From Opitutales bacterium (lineage in GTDB: Bacteria > Verrucomicrobiota > Verrucomicrobiia > Opitutales > Coraliomargaritaceae): DNA of 64,000 bases. Position numbers and translations under genes: made by a program. The DNA lies in contig JABBCA010000061.1 in assembly GCA_018607135.1 (NCBI GenBank), positions 26,720-90,719 on the forward strand. The letters are read 5' to 3'. Positions within the stretch are counted from its first letter, which is position 1. Every line of letters starts with the position of its first letter. This document shows, in pieces, positions 10,019 to 18,972 of this stretch. The notes below the pieces were generated by a model. It was not told the origin of the DNA, made no database searches, and was given only the letters and a program-made list of their open reading frames with translations.

Positions 10019-10336
10019 TTAGGCTTCTTCGGTTTTATCTTCGTAGGGCTTGAGCAGTTTCGCGTCTGCCACGAGCGGACCCGCGGGCACGATACTCGCT
10101 ACGACGAGCCAGCCAGTGAGTTTCCACGACCACTTGTAGTCCATTTGCCCGAGAAAGGCGAAGCCCACGTAAGCCATCCATAAAATGCCGTGTGCCATTC
10201 CGATCGGGCGTATGAGGAAATCGTCTCCGCCAATATATTTCATCGGCATAGCGATACCAAATAGAAGGATGGAGGAAATGGCTTCCCAGAATCCAACAGA
10301 GCGGAGGCGGTGGAGTGTGCTATCAAATCGGAACAT
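10019..10336 (-). CDS. DUF3817 small integral membrane protein
   Basis: A 105-residue protein with three hydrophobic segments: about residues 15-35 (FWEAISSILLFGIAMPMKYI), 45-65 and 75-95. The patterns GFWEAISSILLFGIAMPMKY, GMAHGILWMAYVGF and VPAGPLVAD are those of DUF3817, a family with no established function. I chose ATG 10336 because translation starting there matches the family from its first helix; the same frame is open to 10609 but the extra 91 residues look like random translation. It is immediately upstream of the RecO-like gene and co-transcribed with it. Confidence 0.85.
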   Translation of the reverse strand: MFRFDSTLHRLRSVGFWEAISSILLFGIAMPMKYIGGDDFLIRPIGMAHGILWMAYVGFAFLGQMDYKWSWKLTGWLVVASIVPAGPLVADAKLLKPYEDKTEEA

Positions 10337-10906
10337 GATAGTTCTGAGATGTAGAAGCCTACAAATAAGGCAAGTCGAAGCGAATGAAAGTGTCTCAGCA
10401 CCATCCCATGTCGATTGCTCGATACTCCCCTCCTCATCAAGCATATTCTTATACACATTTTTTATGAGTAAATTCACGCGAGTAAGTCTAATGATCGAGA
10501 TATGCTCTGGTGTAGAACGCGGTTCTTTGCACAGCAAGGGCCGTGTTGATTCATTCCGCACGCCATAACGCGCCCTCTTCGAGAGGCACGTCCTACAAAC
10601 ATCACTCATAAGCGACCCTAGAATCCTGAGCTTTCCTGAGAGTGCTCACGCCCTCCGACTCATGCATAAGGATATGCTCATCAAGGAGGGGAGTATTGAG
10701 TCTAGAGCGTTTCTCAAAAGTTGTTGCGCTTTTTTTGAACCTTCAGATCGCCCAGCATTCAGTGAAGTGTAGTGTCTGAGCTTGCTCAGGCCAGCCGTGC
10801 CGAAGTTCTGGATCTGAGCACAGTTCGACAATCCGGGCGACGAGCAAGCTCGCACACTACAGTTTTGTGCACGAACTTTCGAGAAACGCTCTAAGACGGA
10901 GGGGTA
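10337..10906. other. 570-base non-coding region with a palindromic element
   Basis: Upstream of the DUF3817-recO pair and downstream of rlmJ. Several open frames exist but none has a recognisable protein or a good start. Its right third is occupied by the inverted-repeat element described at 10703-10893. Nothing else was recognised. Confidence 0.6.
10703..10893. mobile_element. MITE-like 191-bp element with nested inverted repeats
   Basis: Outer ends: TAGAGCGTTTCTCAAAAGTT at 10703-10722 and its inverse complement with one mismatch at 10874-10893. Nested inside, TGTAGTGTCTGAGCTTGCTC at 10768-10787 is mirrored with two mismatches at 10842-10861. No transposase frame is present. The structure is that of a small non-autonomous palindromic element. 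I did not find flanking target duplications. Confidence 0.65.
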
Positions 10907-11746
10907 TTACTCCTCGACCAGGATTTCACTACGACTAAACGCACCGTCCTTGCCGAGTGTGTTCACCAAGTAATCGATGCCTGAGTCGATCTGCTTCTTC
11001 AAGGTCCAGGGTGGGTTGATGACGATCATTCCGCTGGAAGTCATGCCGCGGCCATCAGTGTCGGCTTCGAGTCCGAGTTCGAACAGGGCGATAGCGCGAA
11101 TGCCGCTTTGCTTGAGTGCACGTTCAATTTCGTCAATTCGTGCGCGGTCCACGACTGGATACCACAGCGCATACACGCCTTGTGCAAATTTACCTTGTGC
11201 CGCGATGAGAAAATCGATTACGCGCTCGTAGTCTTCTTTCAACTCATAGGGTGGGTCGATCAAGACCAGACCGCGTCGATGAGAAGGGGGTAAGCGTTTA
11301 AGTGTGCGGTTGAAGCCGTCTTCTTTCCAGACCTCGGCGCGGCGGTCGTGGCTGAAGTTTTCGCTGAGCGCCATATATTCCGTGCTATGCAGTTCGCTTA
11401 AAACGAGGCGATCGGTTTCGCGTAGCATCCATTTCGCAATCCCTGGAGAGCCAGGATAGACATTGAGTGAGGCTGGCTCATTCAGCGATTTAACTAAGTC
11501 GCAGTAGGGCTGTAACACTTCTGGTAATTGCGGATCATTCCAGATGCGAGCAATGCCCGTTTCATATTCATGGGTCTTCTGCGCGAAGTCGGAATCCAGT
11601 GCATACATCCCCGGTCCCGCATGGGTATCGAAATAGGTGAAGGGCTTTTCTTTCTTCTTCAGATAGTCAATGCATTCGACCAGCACCCAATGTTTGAGCA
11701 CATCGGCAAAATTCCCTGCATGAAAAGCGTGGCGATAACTGAGCAT
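10907..11746 (-). CDS. rlmJ: 23S rRNA (adenine(2030)-N(6))-methyltransferase RlmJ
   Basis: RlmJ methylates N6 of A2030 in 23S rRNA, probably on naked RNA before assembly. The 279-residue length is normal. Diagnostic motifs: MLSYRHAFHAGNFADVLKH at the very N-terminus, FDTHAGPGMYAL (SAM site), the N6-methylase motif LIDPPYE, and GLVLIDPP context with ALWYPV downstream. It is transcribed alone; the MITE-like element lies right after its stop codon. Confidence 0.95.
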   Translation of the reverse strand: MLSYRHAFHAGNFADVLKHWVLVECIDYLKKKEKPFTYFDTHAGPGMYALDSDFAQKTHEYETGIARIWNDPQLPEVLQPYCDLVKSLNEPASLNVYPGSPGIAKWMLRETDRLVLSELHSTEYMALSENFSHDRRAEVWKEDGFNRTLKRLPPSHRRGLVLIDPPYELKEDYERVIDFLIAAQGKFAQGVYALWYPVVDRARIDEIERALKQSGIRAIALFELGLEADTDGRGMTSSGMIVINPPWTLKKQIDSGIDYLVNTLGKDGAFSRSEILVEE

Positions 11747-11983
11747 AGCACGATAAGAATTGATGTCAGTAAGCTAGGAAAGCAGGAAATCTACTTGGCG
11801 TGTATTTCTGCGATGTCTAAGCGCACGTTGGTAAAGTTGAGCCACGAACCTGAGGGCGTTGGAGCACACGATGCTCAGGCTGATTTGTAATTTGTAATCT
11901 CTTGACCATCAGGTTATTGGCTTTCACAAAGGTGGTGATCCTGTGATCGAGCCTAGGCGCTTTCTGCGCCTGTGCCAATTCAA

Positions 11984-13072
11984 TCAACTCGCCGCTGCAG
12001 GTGGATCTGTATAACCTTCGGCACCTGCTGGAGTATACCAATGTGCCATGTCGATATCTGGATTGAGCTCCAGTCCTCTCTCCCAGCGCTCAGCGACATC
12101 GGGTGTGCTGATATACGGGCGACCTATCGCAACCATGTCGGCAGCGCCGCTTTCGACTCTATTTTCTGCGTCTTCTTTTGAGTAACCGCAATTGCCCATG
12201 AGGGGACCGTTGAAAACTTCACGAAAGTCTTGCAGCGTCATGGGTTCGCCAAGTTCGTGAAAGCCGAATGCGAGACCGTCCATTATGTGGAGATATGCGA
12301 GGCCGAATGTGTTGAGCTGGGCTGCAGCATAGGTGAATTGTTCACGATAGTCGGGCGAGCCCATGTCATTGAATGCGCCGTTTGGTGAGAGGCGCACACC
12401 GACGCGGTTTGCAGGAAAAACTTCGCACACGGCGCCGACGACTTCAAGTAACAGGCGTGTGCGATTTTTGACACTGCCGCCGTATTCGTCAGTGCGGTGA
12501 TTCGTCTTAGATTCTAGGAATTGATTGAGTAGATAGCCATTAGCCGAGTGGACCTCGACACCATCAAAGCCTGCAGCCTTGGCACGTTTGGCAGCCGCTT
12601 TGTAGTCGGCGATGATGCCTGGAATTTCATCCGTTTCGAGTGCACGTGGCACTTCGTAATCCTTCTTGCCTTCAGGTGTGTGAATTGGGTCGCCTTCGAG
12701 TTTGATGGCAGATGCGGACACGGGGAGTTCGCCGCCATGGAAATCACTATGCGAGGCGCGTCCTGTGTGCCAAAGTTGTAGAAAGACAGCGCCGCCCTGA
12801 TCGTGCACTGCTTGGGTGGTGAGCTTCCAGCCCTCAGCCATCTCGTCGGTGTAAATGCCGGGCGAGTGGTTCCAGCCGTTACCTTGGGCAGAAACCGTGG
12901 TCGCTTCGGTGATGACCAAGCCCGCACCAGAACGCTGTGCGTAGTATTCCGCCATCAACGCATTTGGTATACGGTCTGCGCCAGATCTTGCTCGTGTCAT
13001 TGGAGCAAGCGCGATGCGGTTTTGTAGCGACAGTCCAGAAAGTGTGAATGGCTTGTATAGTTTTTGTGTCAT
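11984..13072 (-). CDS. nemA: Old Yellow Enzyme family alkene reductase (NemA-like)
   Basis: An FMN-dependent TIM-barrel ene-reductase that uses NAD(P)H to reduce activated C=C bonds, for example in N-ethylmaleimide or nitroesters. Length 362 is typical. Seen: KPFTLSGLSLQNRIALAPMTRAR start, LWHTGRASH, AAKRAKAAGFDGVEVHSANGYLLNQFL (central barrel with the substrate-binding His-x2-Asn pair and FMN contacts), GGSVKNRTRLLLEVV and ADMVAIGRPYISTPD at the FMN phosphate site. Physiological substrate unknown. It is preceded, in the transcription sense, by a secreted protein gene 55 bases away on the same strand. Confidence 0.93.
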   Translation of the reverse strand: MTQKLYKPFTLSGLSLQNRIALAPMTRARSGADRIPNALMAEYYAQRSGAGLVITEATTVSAQGNGWNHSPGIYTDEMAEGWKLTTQAVHDQGGAVFLQLWHTGRASHSDFHGGELPVSASAIKLEGDPIHTPEGKKDYEVPRALETDEIPGIIADYKAAAKRAKAAGFDGVEVHSANGYLLNQFLESKTNHRTDEYGGSVKNRTRLLLEVVGAVCEVFPANRVGVRLSPNGAFNDMGSPDYREQFTYAAAQLNTFGLAYLHIMDGLAFGFHELGEPMTLQDFREVFNGPLMGNCGYSKEDAENRVESGAADMVAIGRPYISTPDVAERWERGLELNPDIDMAHWYTPAGAEGYTDPPAAAS

Positions 13073-13127
13073 GATGCTAATTTACACAGCAGTTCGAGAA
13101 ATCCAACTGAATCACTTTGGATTCGAC

Positions 13128-13790
13128 CTATTTGTCGCTTGTAGCGAACTGAATCGCTAGATCGCGCATTTCGATGAACGGCTCATCGGCGTTTTTCAAA
13201 TAGTAAGACTCGTATACTTTAATCGGGCCGAGGCTGACAGGTTGCTTCCATGAGAAAAATTTGCCCTCATCCGCGTTGGCCTTGCGGAATGTCCACCCTT
13301 TGATCTCTAGATTCTTATCGAGATACAAGTCGTAAGCGTCGCCAGGAGTGTAACCGACATCGCTTGCCCAGAGTGCGGTGACTTTCTGTAAGTCGTGTTG
13401 CTCACCGTCGATCTCCAAAGCAATCGTGCCATGGTCGCTCACTGCAGGGCCAGACCAAACCACGCTAAATGGAAAGAGTAGCCAAAAGGTATCGTTAATA
13501 AATTGCCGATGAACTCCTTCGTCGGCTTCACTACCAATCGCGGCGAGCTCGATCGTAGCGGAGTTGCCGTCTACGGTTCTAGTGACTACGCCTTGGGTAA
13601 CATCCCATTTCCAGTGTCGGTTCACTGCGGGCTCACGGTTGACATAAAACGTAAACTCTAAGGATTCAACGGACTCCCAAGAACTAAGACCATGAGCTTC
13701 CGCAATGGAGTTTGCGAGTGGGGGCACGGCACTGATTTGCTGGAATACAAGACAGCAGAATATGGAGCAGGTTAAAGATAGGGTTTTCAT
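13128..13790 (-). CDS. Secreted protein of unknown function
   Basis: 220 residues with a cleavable signal peptide (MKTLSLTCSIFCCLVFQQISA, in effect residues 1-21) and a soluble remainder. I do not recognise a named domain. The mature part is rich in beta-forming stretches (LEFTFYVNREPAVNRHWKWD, WTFRKANADEGKFFSW), reminiscent of LolA/outer-membrane lipoprotein-carrier-like beta barrels or of the small Verrucomicrobial proteins that measure soil-like lipids, but that is only an impression. It shares orientation with the Old Yellow Enzyme gene and could be transcribed with it. Divergent from the aldo/keto reductase gene 92 bases away. Confidence 0.7.
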   Translation of the reverse strand: MKTLSLTCSIFCCLVFQQISAVPPLANSIAEAHGLSSWESVESLEFTFYVNREPAVNRHWKWDVTQGVVTRTVDGNSATIELAAIGSEADEGVHRQFINDTFWLLFPFSVVWSGPAVSDHGTIALEIDGEQHDLQKVTALWASDVGYTPGDAYDLYLDKNLEIKGWTFRKANADEGKFFSWKQPVSLGPIKVYESYYLKNADEPFIEMRDLAIQFATSDK

Positions 13791-13882
13791 GAATGGTTAG
13801 TAGTTAATGAGGGAATCTTTACATGCTTTTGGAAACGGTGCAAGTAGGTTGACTGCTTGTGCTGGAAATGTAGGGTGGGGTT

Positions 13883-14884
13883 ATGAATTTATCCCGTCGT
13901 AACTTCCTTAAGGTCTCCGTCAGTTCGGCGGCCATCGCATCGACTCCTGCCGCGATCGCAAAAGCGGCCTCGCAGACTGTGATTCCGAAGCGAAAATTTG
14001 GACGTCATAACGACATGCTGACAGTGGTGGGCTTTGGTGGGCACACTTTGTATCAGGCGGGATCTCAAGCGGATGCGAATATGATTGCGCATCGTGCGGT
14101 GGATTTAGGGGTGAATTTCTTTGATAATGCTTGGGACTACCATGGCGGTGAAGCTGAGGAATACATGGGCGTCGCTCTTGAAGGGAAACGCGACAAGGTC
14201 TTCTTGATGAGCAAATTTTGCAATTATCATGGCACCCAGAGGATGGCGACAGTGGCCTCAGCGATGAAAAACTTGGAAGACTCGCTTCGTCGTTTGAAAA
14301 CCGATCATTTAGACTTGTGGATGATGCACAATGTGAGCGGCGATGATGCCAAGGATGCCTATATGAGCGATGGTGCGATTGAGGCGATGGAGCTAGCGCG
14401 CAGGCAGGGTAAAATTCGCTATACGGGATTCACAGGCCATACGGATCCTCAAATTCACCGAGAGTTAATTGAGGGTGGCTATGAATGGGACGCGACATTG
14501 ATGCCGGTGTCCATTGTCGGCGCGTTGAGTTCTCGCCAGTTTGAGTCTGAAATTATTCCACTTTGTGAAAAGCACAACATCGCGATCTTGGGTATGAAGG
14601 GGTTTGGCGGTAGCCGTCGCACGCATCTTCATAGTCAGACGAATCCTTCGGAACTCTTGAGCTATTCATTGAGTTACCCGCAAGTATGCACACATGTAAT
14701 TGGTGTCGATAAGGTCGAATATGTGGACCAAGCTGTAGCGGCTTCAACGATGGTTCCAATGCAGGCTAAAGATCGAGCACGTTACGCGGTGAATGAAGTG
14801 ATCGATGCGAAGGCGCTCGCGCATGGCGGTGTTCTCTACGAGCGGGATGCTTGCTGCAATCGTGGTCAGGGTGGGTTGGCTTAG
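13883..14884 (+). CDS. Tat-exported aldo/keto reductase
   Basis: 333 residues. The N-terminus has a twin-arginine signal (SRRNFLKVSVSSAAIAS), so the protein is probably folded with cofactor and exported to the periplasm. Then an AKR barrel: FGRHNDMLTVVGFGGHT, DLGVNFFDNAWDYHGGEAEE (catalytic Asp and Tyr in the DNAWDYH stretch), VFLMSKF with the catalytic Lys, and DLWMMHNVSG with the His. NADPH-dependent carbonyl reduction is the family activity; a periplasmic AKR lacking easy NADPH supply is unusual, though Tat-AKRs are common in Planctomycetes and Verrucomicrobia. A C-terminal tail holds a paired cysteine ERDACCNRG. Standalone gene. Confidence 0.9.
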   Translation: MNLSRRNFLKVSVSSAAIASTPAAIAKAASQTVIPKRKFGRHNDMLTVVGFGGHTLYQAGSQADANMIAHRAVDLGVNFFDNAWDYHGGEAEEYMGVALEGKRDKVFLMSKFCNYHGTQRMATVASAMKNLEDSLRRLKTDHLDLWMMHNVSGDDAKDAYMSDGAIEAMELARRQGKIRYTGFTGHTDPQIHRELIEGGYEWDATLMPVSIVGALSSRQFESEIIPLCEKHNIAILGMKGFGGSRRTHLHSQTNPSELLSYSLSYPQVCTHVIGVDKVEYVDQAVAASTMVPMQAKDRARYAVNEVIDAKALAHGGVLYERDACCNRGQGGLA

Positions 14885-15025
14885 ATTGCTCGTAGCGGTA
14901 GCGGAGGTCCTTATTTGCTAGTTGCGCTAACCTTCTTTATCGTAGCCGAAAACGTAAGCTTTGGGTCAGTTGTAGGTCGATTTCGTCTAGCGTTCCGAAT
15001 CCTTACCGATTCGGCTGAAATAAAT

Positions 15026-15757
15026 TTATAATCGGTTGATACGATTGGCGGCATAGCCTGCGCCAAAGCCGTTGTCGATGTTGACGACGGTAAGTCCGCT
15101 TGCGCAACTGTTGAGCATGCCGAGTAGGGCGCTCAAGCCGCCGAAGTTGGCACCGTAGCCGACGCTAGTAGGCACGGCGATGACTGGGGCTTTCACGAGT
15201 CCGCCAACGACGCTGGGCAAGGCGCCTTCCATGCCAGCGACGACGATGACGACTTTGCAGCTGTTGATCGTGTCCATGCTGGCGAGTAGGCGATGAAGCC
15301 CGGCAACACCTGCGTCGTAAACTTTCTCGACGGGGTTGCCGTAAAACTCGGCGGTGAGTCGTGCTTCCTCAGCGACTGGTAGGTCGGAGGTGCCTGCGCA
15401 TACGACTGCGATTTTGGAGTGAACGGGGTCGCGTTCCGTGTTAGTGATCGAGAGTAGGCGAGCGAGCGAATTGTAGTTGGCGTTTGGATACGCTTGGATG
15501 ATTGCATCTGCGGTCGGCTGTTCGATGCGTGTGACGAGTATGTTTTGACCGCGTGCATTGAGGCTGCCGATGATCTCGATGATGTGTTCGGTGGCTTTGC
15601 CTTGTCCGAAAATGACCTCGTCGGCGCCGTTGCGCTCGGCGCGTATCGTATCGACGCGGCTGTGCCCGAGATCTTCGAAGCCTTGCAGCTGGGTCGCTGC
15701 CGCTTGGATGTCGAGCTCGCCTTTTTGGACCGCTTCTAAAATCGCTTGGATGTTCAT
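15026..15757 (-). CDS. larB: Nickel pincer cofactor biosynthesis protein LarB
   Basis: LarB carboxylates and hydrolyses nicotinic acid adenine dinucleotide to give pyridinium-3,5-biscarboxylic acid mononucleotide, the first step towards the nickel-pincer nucleotide. 243 residues: a short N-terminal segment, then a PurE-like fold with KIAVVCAGTSDLPVAEEA, VYDAGVAGLHRL, VVIVVAGMEGALPSVVGGL and VPTSVGYGANFGG, which are the AIR-carboxylase-like and LarB signatures. The start overlaps the larC stop by four bases, so LarC and LarB are translationally coupled. Confidence 0.95.
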   Translation of the reverse strand: MNIQAILEAVQKGELDIQAAATQLQGFEDLGHSRVDTIRAERNGADEVIFGQGKATEHIIEIIGSLNARGQNILVTRIEQPTADAIIQAYPNANYNSLARLLSITNTERDPVHSKIAVVCAGTSDLPVAEEARLTAEFYGNPVEKVYDAGVAGLHRLLASMDTINSCKVVIVVAGMEGALPSVVGGLVKAPVIAVPTSVGYGANFGGLSALLGMLNSCASGLTVVNIDNGFGAGYAANRINRL

Positions 15758-16983
15758 GCTTCCTTTGAGATCTGTTCGAGTTTGGCTTTGACGCTTTCGA
15801 TGGACATGTCGTTGGCTGCTGCGATGCGTGCGCAGTCGTCATACTCAAACTTATGTCGTTGGCTGCCGTCGGGGAGAGTGGCTACTTTTACAGTTACGTC
15901 ACCCCATTCGGTTGAGAGTTTTTGAAATTCGCGTTTGAGCTTCGAGCGCTGCCATTCCTGGCGACGCACGCCGAGGGTGTTGCTGTGTTTGAAGTGGATG
16001 GCTTCGACGCTATCGAGGTGATTATTTTCGACGAGTGTGTGCACTACGCAACCTTGGCGACCTTTCTTAAATGTGGCCGCAGTTTGCCAGACATCAAGTG
16101 CGCCTGCTTTTAGTAACTGTTCACACAGGTATGCAACAGATTCGGCGGGCATGTCGTCGATGTTGGTGGCGAGCTCCCAGACTTTGTCGGCTTGCTCGCT
16201 GTTGGCGCCTTCATCGATCAGAGAGACATAGACTGCATTGGCGAGTTTTGGATCGTCGCGCTGTCCGATGCCGATTGCGGCTTTTGTCTGAGTTCCAGTG
16301 GTCGTTGCGCCAAATTCTGCACCTTTCCCTACGAGCAAGGATGCGCCCGTTGGAGTGGTGGTTTCTTTGTAGGTGCCGCCAGAGGTGAAGGGTTTGCCTT
16401 CTAGAAGACGAGCGGTTGCAGGTGCGGGAACGGGCATGCGCCCGTGTGCGCATTGCACGGTGCCGCCGCCGACTTCGAGGGTGGTGCAGACGATGCGGTC
16501 GATATTGAGTAAGTCCCAGCACACTGCGGCGCCGACCATGTCGATGATGGAATCAATGGCTCCGACTTCGTGAAAGTGAACCGCTTCGGGGGCGATGCCG
16601 TGCACCGCGCCTTCGGCTTCGGCGAGTGCGCGAAAGCATGCGATCGAGTCGTCTTTGACTCTTTGTGAGAGTTCACTGTTCTCAATGGCTGTGCGGATGT
16701 CGCGATAGGTGCGATGGTGGTGTTCGCCGTGACTGTGGCTTTGTGTTGTCAGCACATTGGAATGGCTGTGACCATGAGTCGGTGTGTGCGTGAGCACGAC
16801 ATTGCAGCGTGTGCCGCTGATGCCTTGGCGTATGTCTGTCTCGAAGTTTAATTTCCAACCTTCATAGGGGAGCTTACGTAGCTCTGCCTCCAATTGGATG
16901 GGGTCGACTCCGAGCGCAATCATTGCGCCGAGGTTCATGTCGCCGGACAATCCGGAGGGGCATTGATAAACAAGGGTAGGCAT
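15754..16983 (-). CDS. larC: Nickel insertion protein LarC
   Basis: LarC is a CTP-dependent cyclometallase that inserts nickel into the sulfurised pincer nucleotide. 409 residues: N-terminal PSGLSGDMNLGAMIALGV, a histidine-rich nickel-binding stretch (HTPTHGHSHSN and HSHGEHHHRTY), HFHEVGAIDSIIDMVGAAV, and GRMPVPAPATARLL, all LarC hallmarks. Some bacteria make LarC through a programmed frameshift; here it is one uninterrupted frame. It is first in the larC-larB pair and divergent from larE; the gap of about 75 bases between larC and larE starts should contain both promoters. Confidence 0.95.
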   Translation of the reverse strand: MPTLVYQCPSGLSGDMNLGAMIALGVDPIQLEAELRKLPYEGWKLNFETDIRQGISGTRCNVVLTHTPTHGHSHSNVLTTQSHSHGEHHHRTYRDIRTAIENSELSQRVKDDSIACFRALAEAEGAVHGIAPEAVHFHEVGAIDSIIDMVGAAVCWDLLNIDRIVCTTLEVGGGTVQCAHGRMPVPAPATARLLEGKPFTSGGTYKETTTPTGASLLVGKGAEFGATTTGTQTKAAIGIGQRDDPKLANAVYVSLIDEGANSEQADKVWELATNIDDMPAESVAYLCEQLLKAGALDVWQTAATFKKGRQGCVVHTLVENNHLDSVEAIHFKHSNTLGVRRQEWQRSKLKREFQKLSTEWGDVTVKVATLPDGSQRHKFEYDDCARIAAANDMSIESVKAKLEQISKEA

Positions 16984-17058
16984 ACACTGCTATTAGATAA
17001 CGACCTGTTGTCTGAGTGCAAGTTGACAGCTCGCAAATTCAAGTCACTTTATTGCCCA

Positions 17059-17871
17059 ATGAATACTCTGAAGCCCCTAGAATCATGGTTCGATGCCTGC
17101 CCCGGTGCGTTGATTGCGTTTTCTGGTGGGGTGGACAGCTCGCTGGTTGCGTATTTGGCACAGCATTTTCTAGGGCGTGACAATGTGCTCGCGGTGATCT
17201 CCGCGTCGCCAAGCTTGAAACTTTCGGACTTAGATGAAGCCAAAAACTTTGCCCGTAAGAATAATTTGCCGCTGCGAGTGATCACTACGGAGGAGATGAA
17301 GAACCCCGACTATTTCAATAATCCGTCGAATCGTTGCTACTTTTGTAAGCATACTTTGTATGATGAGCTCGAGGCCTTGAGGGCGGAGTTTCCAGGGTGG
17401 TGGGTATTGAATGGCACGAACGCGGATGATTTGGGCGATTATCGTCCGGGCTTGCAGGCGGCGGATGAGTTTGCGGTGCGCTCTCCATTGGTGGAGTGTG
17501 GGATTGATAAGGCGGGCGTTCGTCACCTCGCTGAGCAGTTTGCATTGGAGTGTTGGGACAAACCCGCAAGCCCCTGTTTGTCTTCGCGTGTTCCTTATGG
17601 GGAGCAAATTACGGTCGAGAAATTACGCCAGATCGAAGACGCCGAGGCAGTTGTGAAGGCTGCTGGTTTTTCGGTCAACCGGGTGCGTCATCTAGGTGAG
17701 ACTGCGCGCGTTGAAGTGCCAGTCGATGAGCGTGCTCAGCTTGAGGGCGCTCGCGCGGGTATTGTCTCAGAGCTGAAAAGCCTCGGGTTTTCCTCAGTTG
17801 AGTTTGACGAAGAGGGTTTTGTCTCGGGTAAGTTGAATCGAGCGCTTCTTCGGTCTAGCGCTGAAAAATAA
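17059..17871 (+). CDS. larE: ATP-dependent sulfurtransferase LarE, probable [4Fe-4S] type
   Basis: LarE converts the two carboxylates of the pincer precursor to thiocarboxylates. Seen: PP-loop AFSGGVDSSLVAY near residues 20-32, NGTNADDLGDYRPG, and KPASPCLSSRVPYGEQIT. Three cysteines, C93 and C96 (RCYFCKH) plus C173, match the arrangement that holds a [4Fe-4S] cluster in LarE of Thermotoga, which uses cluster-bound sulfide, rather than the single sacrificial cysteine of Lactiplantibacillus. I chose ATG 17059 since the family starts just before the PP-loop; upstream sequence overlaps larC. Its 3' end overlaps the convergent EamA gene by 17 bases. Confidence 0.93.
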   Translation: MNTLKPLESWFDACPGALIAFSGGVDSSLVAYLAQHFLGRDNVLAVISASPSLKLSDLDEAKNFARKNNLPLRVITTEEMKNPDYFNNPSNRCYFCKHTLYDELEALRAEFPGWWVLNGTNADDLGDYRPGLQAADEFAVRSPLVECGIDKAGVRHLAEQFALECWDKPASPCLSSRVPYGEQITVEKLRQIEDAEAVVKAAGFSVNRVRHLGETARVEVPVDERAQLEGARAGIVSELKSLGFSSVEFDEEGFVSGKLNRALLRSSAEK

Positions 17872-18709
17872 CGATGATGATTGCTGCGACGAGTAGTGCC
17901 GCACCTGCTAAGCGCCATTTGAAAAAGGCGGCTACGCCTTCACCACGTCCATAGTAACGATCGATGATGACGGTCCAGAGTGCGCGTGAGGCATACACAA
18001 TATTGATCAGCACGGCTTGTCCGGTAAGTCCGATTAAGAAAATAACCAGCGAGGTTTGAAAGCCCATAATTGCTGAGCCGAGATACATTGGCTTCTTGGC
18101 GCTTTCGGGGGGAGGTGGGCTTTTACCGAGAAGTGGCACGAGCAAGGCGACCGTCATAAAGAGGGTCGGAGAGAGCCAGCCGATACCAAGCTGACCTCGA
18201 GCTTCGACAACTAGAATGTCACATGCTGCAAACAATACACTTGCACCTGCCGCGTAGTAGGCCGCCTCACGGCGGTCTTTTGTAAATTTACGAGGTCCGC
18301 GTTGGATCAAGACGACGCCTACCGTCGCGAGGATGGCTGCGCCCCATAGCCATTTGGTGAGTTCCGATTGCCCAGTTGCAAATGAGAAAATTGCGACCAG
18401 TAGGGTCTTCATGCCGAGCAATGGACCGACAATTGAGAGGTCGCCGACTTCCAAGGATTTGACTGAGAGGATACGTCCTAAAAAGAGAGCTACGCCCGCG
18501 CCAACGGCGGTGAGCCAAGCGGTCAGTTCAAAATCTCCACGCGAAATGAAGAACAAGGGCAGTGCCCAGAGCGCCATCGCGATGTTGGTGACTGCGATCG
18601 CACGGCGTTTAGTCGCACCCTCATTGAGTGAGCGCTTGATCTGTAATGATCCGGATGCGTAAAGAGAAGCCGCGCCGGCAGCGCACAGGACCGTGATCGG
18701 AGTCAGCAT
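17855..18709 (-). CDS. EamA/DMT-family transporter
   Basis: 284 residues with about ten hydrophobic helices arranged as two five-helix halves (first EamA repeat about residues 5-135, second about 150-283), the DMT-superfamily layout. Seen: LGRILSVKSLEVGDLSIVGPL and INIVYASRALWTVII, end-of-repeat motifs of EamA proteins. Family members export amino acids, purines or other metabolites; no substrate can be named. Its 3' end runs 17 bases into the convergent larE. Its closeness to the lar genes may be accidental; a role in cofactor or lactate export is speculation. Confidence 0.85.
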   Translation of the reverse strand: MLTPITVLCAAGAASLYASGSLQIKRSLNEGATKRRAIAVTNIAMALWALPLFFISRGDFELTAWLTAVGAGVALFLGRILSVKSLEVGDLSIVGPLLGMKTLLVAIFSFATGQSELTKWLWGAAILATVGVVLIQRGPRKFTKDRREAAYYAAGASVLFAACDILVVEARGQLGIGWLSPTLFMTVALLVPLLGKSPPPPESAKKPMYLGSAIMGFQTSLVIFLIGLTGQAVLINIVYASRALWTVIIDRYYGRGEGVAAFFKWRLAGAALLVAAIIIVIFQR

Positions 18710-18765
18710 AAGATGTCGTGGACTCCCCTTTAGTGACTATACTTAAATTTCGTAATCGTGATGAC

Positions 18766-18972
18766 TTACTTAGTTTTCTTCGAGAGTGCATGAGCACCGA
18801 CAAAAATTAGACCGCTCAGGAGAACTGCAAGCCCGAGCATGACCAAATGGTCTGGCTGACTGATCAAGTGTTGAGCAGTCTCAACAAACCCTTCGTGATG
18901 ACCACTACTGTGCGCACTGGCGGCTTGTGAAAGCGTGATCACAGATGCAATAGAGAGTAGCGTTTTCTTCAT
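18766..18972 (-). CDS. Tiny membrane protein with signal peptide, HupE/UreJ-like fragment
   Basis: 68 residues: signal peptide MKKTLLSIASVITLSQAASA, then AHSSGHHEGFVETAQHLISQPDHLVMLGLAVLLSGL with a single transmembrane helix, then a basic KKTK tail (quoted in parts). The mature start, His-rich stretch and the QPDHLVMLG pattern resemble the first helix of HupE/UreJ nickel/cobalt permeases, which is notable beside nickel cofactor genes. It is far too short to be a transporter itself. I chose ATG 18972 for the signal peptide; the frame extends 12 codons upstream. It may be cotranscribed with pyrE, 51 bases upstream. Confidence 0.6.
   Translation of the reverse strand: MKKTLLSIASVITLSQAASAHSSGHHEGFVETAQHLISQPDHLVMLGLAVLLSGLIFVGAHALSKKTK

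Noticed and set aside
10019..10609. Longer 196-residue version of the DUF3817 gene
   Set aside because: The family alignment starts at ATG 10336 and the additional N-terminal 91 residues look unselected.
17855..17871. Overlap of larE and the EamA gene taken as a regulatory antisense device
   Set aside because: A 17-base convergent overlap is common between adjacent genes and gives no sign of function by itself.
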